DNA of 64,000 nucleotides, from contig NOWV01000052.1 in the NCBI GenBank assembly GCA_003344405.1, positions 392,371 to 456,370 on the forward strand, in the 5' to 3' direction. Under the pieces are notes generated by a model, which ran no database searches, was not told where the DNA came from, and saw nothing but the letters and a program-made list of their open reading frames with translations. This DNA is from Trichoplax sp. H2. Lineage: Eukaryota > Placozoa > Uniplacotomia > Trichoplacea. The position numbers and the translations under genes were made by a program. Positions 62,860-64,000 of this stretch are shown here, piece after piece (position 1 is the first letter of the stretch; each line of letters starts with the position of its first letter).

Positions 62860-64000
62860 GCTAATTTTCTCCAATCAACAATTTGGATGGACAACTTGGG
62901 CCTATGTCGGCAATAGTCTGGCTAGGCAGATTGGCCAAGGAGAAAATGCTAACCCACCCATCAACGTCCGTCCGTACTATATCCAGATCGACACTGCGTT
63001 GTAAGCTACCGTATGCGGAGTGCAAGTGGACGCTCAGCTTGGCTTCCATGGTAGTCGAGATACGCAAACAAGGTTTTGATGCGTATACTGCATCTATTCT
63101 AAGGCGGGGAGCAGTGGTGTTGGCTTTTGCAAGCTGTCTGCAAGTCGATGCAAGGCTAGCCACCGATGGTGGTCGAGAAATGCAAACAAGGCAAGCAATC
63201 CTATGCTGCATCCACTGCAATGCGATGCAGCGTTTTAATCTAGTGCATGTTGTGCAATTGGATGCAAGGCTTGGTAACGATTGCAAACAAGGAATTGACT
63301 TCCGCACAGCATCGACTGCAATTCGATGCAACGTTGTAACCTACTTGTAACCTATTGCAAGCCATCTGTAAGTTGATGCAAAGGCTTGGCACCGATTGCA
63401 ATCGAGAAACGCAAAGAACGGATAGACTCCTACGCTGCATCCACTGCAATGCGATGCAGCGTTTTAATCTAGTGCATGTTGTGCAATTGGATGCAAGGCT
63501 TGGTAACGATTGCAAACAAGGAATTGACTTCCACACAGCATCGACTGCAATTCGATGCAACGTTGTAACCTACTTGTAACCTACTGCAAGCCATCTGTAA
63601 GTTGATGCAAAGGCTTGGCACCGATTGCAATCGAGAAACGCAAAGAACGGATAGACTCCTATACTGCATCCACTGCAATGCGATGCAGCGTTTTAATCTA
63701 GTGCATGTTGTGCAATTGGATGCAAGGCTTGGTAACGATTGCAAACAAGGAATTGACTCCCAATTCGACACAGCGTTGTAAGCTAGTTATAACCTACTGC
63801 AAGCGATGCAGCGTTTTAACCTACTGCATGTTGTGCAATTGGATACAAGGCTTGGTAACGATTGCAAACAAGGAATTGACTTCCACACAGCATCGACTGC
63901 AATTCGATGCAACGTTGTAACCTACTTGTAACCTATTGCAAGCCATCTGTAAGTTGATGCAAAGGCTTGGCACCGATTGCAATCGAGAAACGCAAATAAC
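62860..64000. repeat. 229-base tandem array reaching the window edge
   Basis: The unit includes GCCATCTGTAAGTTGATGCA, CGATTGCAATCGAGAAACGC, ATCCACTGCAATGCGATGCA and GTGCATGTTGTGCAATTGGA. The anchor GCCATCTG is at 63361, 63590 and 63942. The last interval of 352 bases includes a partial, rearranged copy, and a more diverged first unit starts near 63120. The unit has few stops, so long repetitive frames lie open on both strands. They overlap each other and share no domain, so they are not called as genes. The array continues beyond 64000. Confidence 0.88.

Noticed and set aside
62861-63920. Long open frames of 100-156 codons on both strands
   Set aside because: These arise from the 229-base tandem array, which has few stops in any frame. 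Repeated text and overlap on both strands argue against coding.
1-64000. tRNA, rRNA, CRISPR arrays or bacterial operons
   Set aside because: I looked for T-arm-like GGTTCGANNCC words and conserved rRNA text and found none in a fitting context. The regular repeats are too long, diverged or adjacent for CRISPR spacers, and the genes are spliced.

Overview
The window is nuclear DNA from an animal, most likely an early-branching one. It is AT-rich. Its genes are cut by many short GT-AG introns, often 60-300 bases, and long stretches carry no gene. Gene content points to Metazoa: an LRRFIP-family coiled-coil gene, an ANKRD28/44/52-type ankyrin gene, WDR12, METTL6 and two CD20/MS4A-like membrane protein genes. 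A placozoan-like genome is my best guess from compactness, intron size and AT content, but the sequence alone does not prove it.

Layout: (1) 1-1983, plus strand: the 3' ten exons of WDR12, a ribosome-biogenesis WD40 protein. (2) 2337-4160, minus strand: a complete five-exon METTL6, the tRNA m3C methyltransferase, convergent with WDR12. (3) 4161-13343: a gene-poor spacer with a 336-base tandem duplication, a 210-base duplication and scattered TACAGTAC motifs. (4) 13344-15822 and 26658-30235, plus strand: two paralogous eight-exon genes for polytopic membrane proteins. Each is built from three successive four-helix MS4A/CD20-like units, giving about 12 helices. All introns are phase 0, and the small exons of 57, 60 and 57 bases recur at the same place in each unit. 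They are separated by 10.8 kb of decayed AT-rich repeats. (5) 30236-36198: a spacer with a striking GTAC-rich satellite at about 33.0-34.0 kb. (6) 36199-46972, plus strand: a 33-exon ankyrin gene with about 28 repeats, an ANKRD28/44/52 homologue (PP6 regulatory subunit). Only its first coding exon was not found. (7) 49292-62544, minus strand: a 13-exon LRRFIP1/2 homologue of 413 residues. Its two 5' introns, about 5.5 and 5.3 kb, are filled with at least six unrelated tandem arrays and one 82-base hairpin. (8) 62860-64000: a 229-base tandem array that runs off the right edge.

Exon models were built by hand. For WDR12 (partial), METTL6, both MS4A-like genes, the ankyrin gene and LRRFIP, the exon lengths and phases sum to intact reading frames, which strongly supports the splice sites. 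The genes do not form one pathway; they are ordinary housekeeping and signalling loci next to each other. The most unusual protein-coding content is the pair of triplicated MS4A-like genes. The most unusual DNA is the GTAC satellite and the tandem-array-packed LRRFIP introns.
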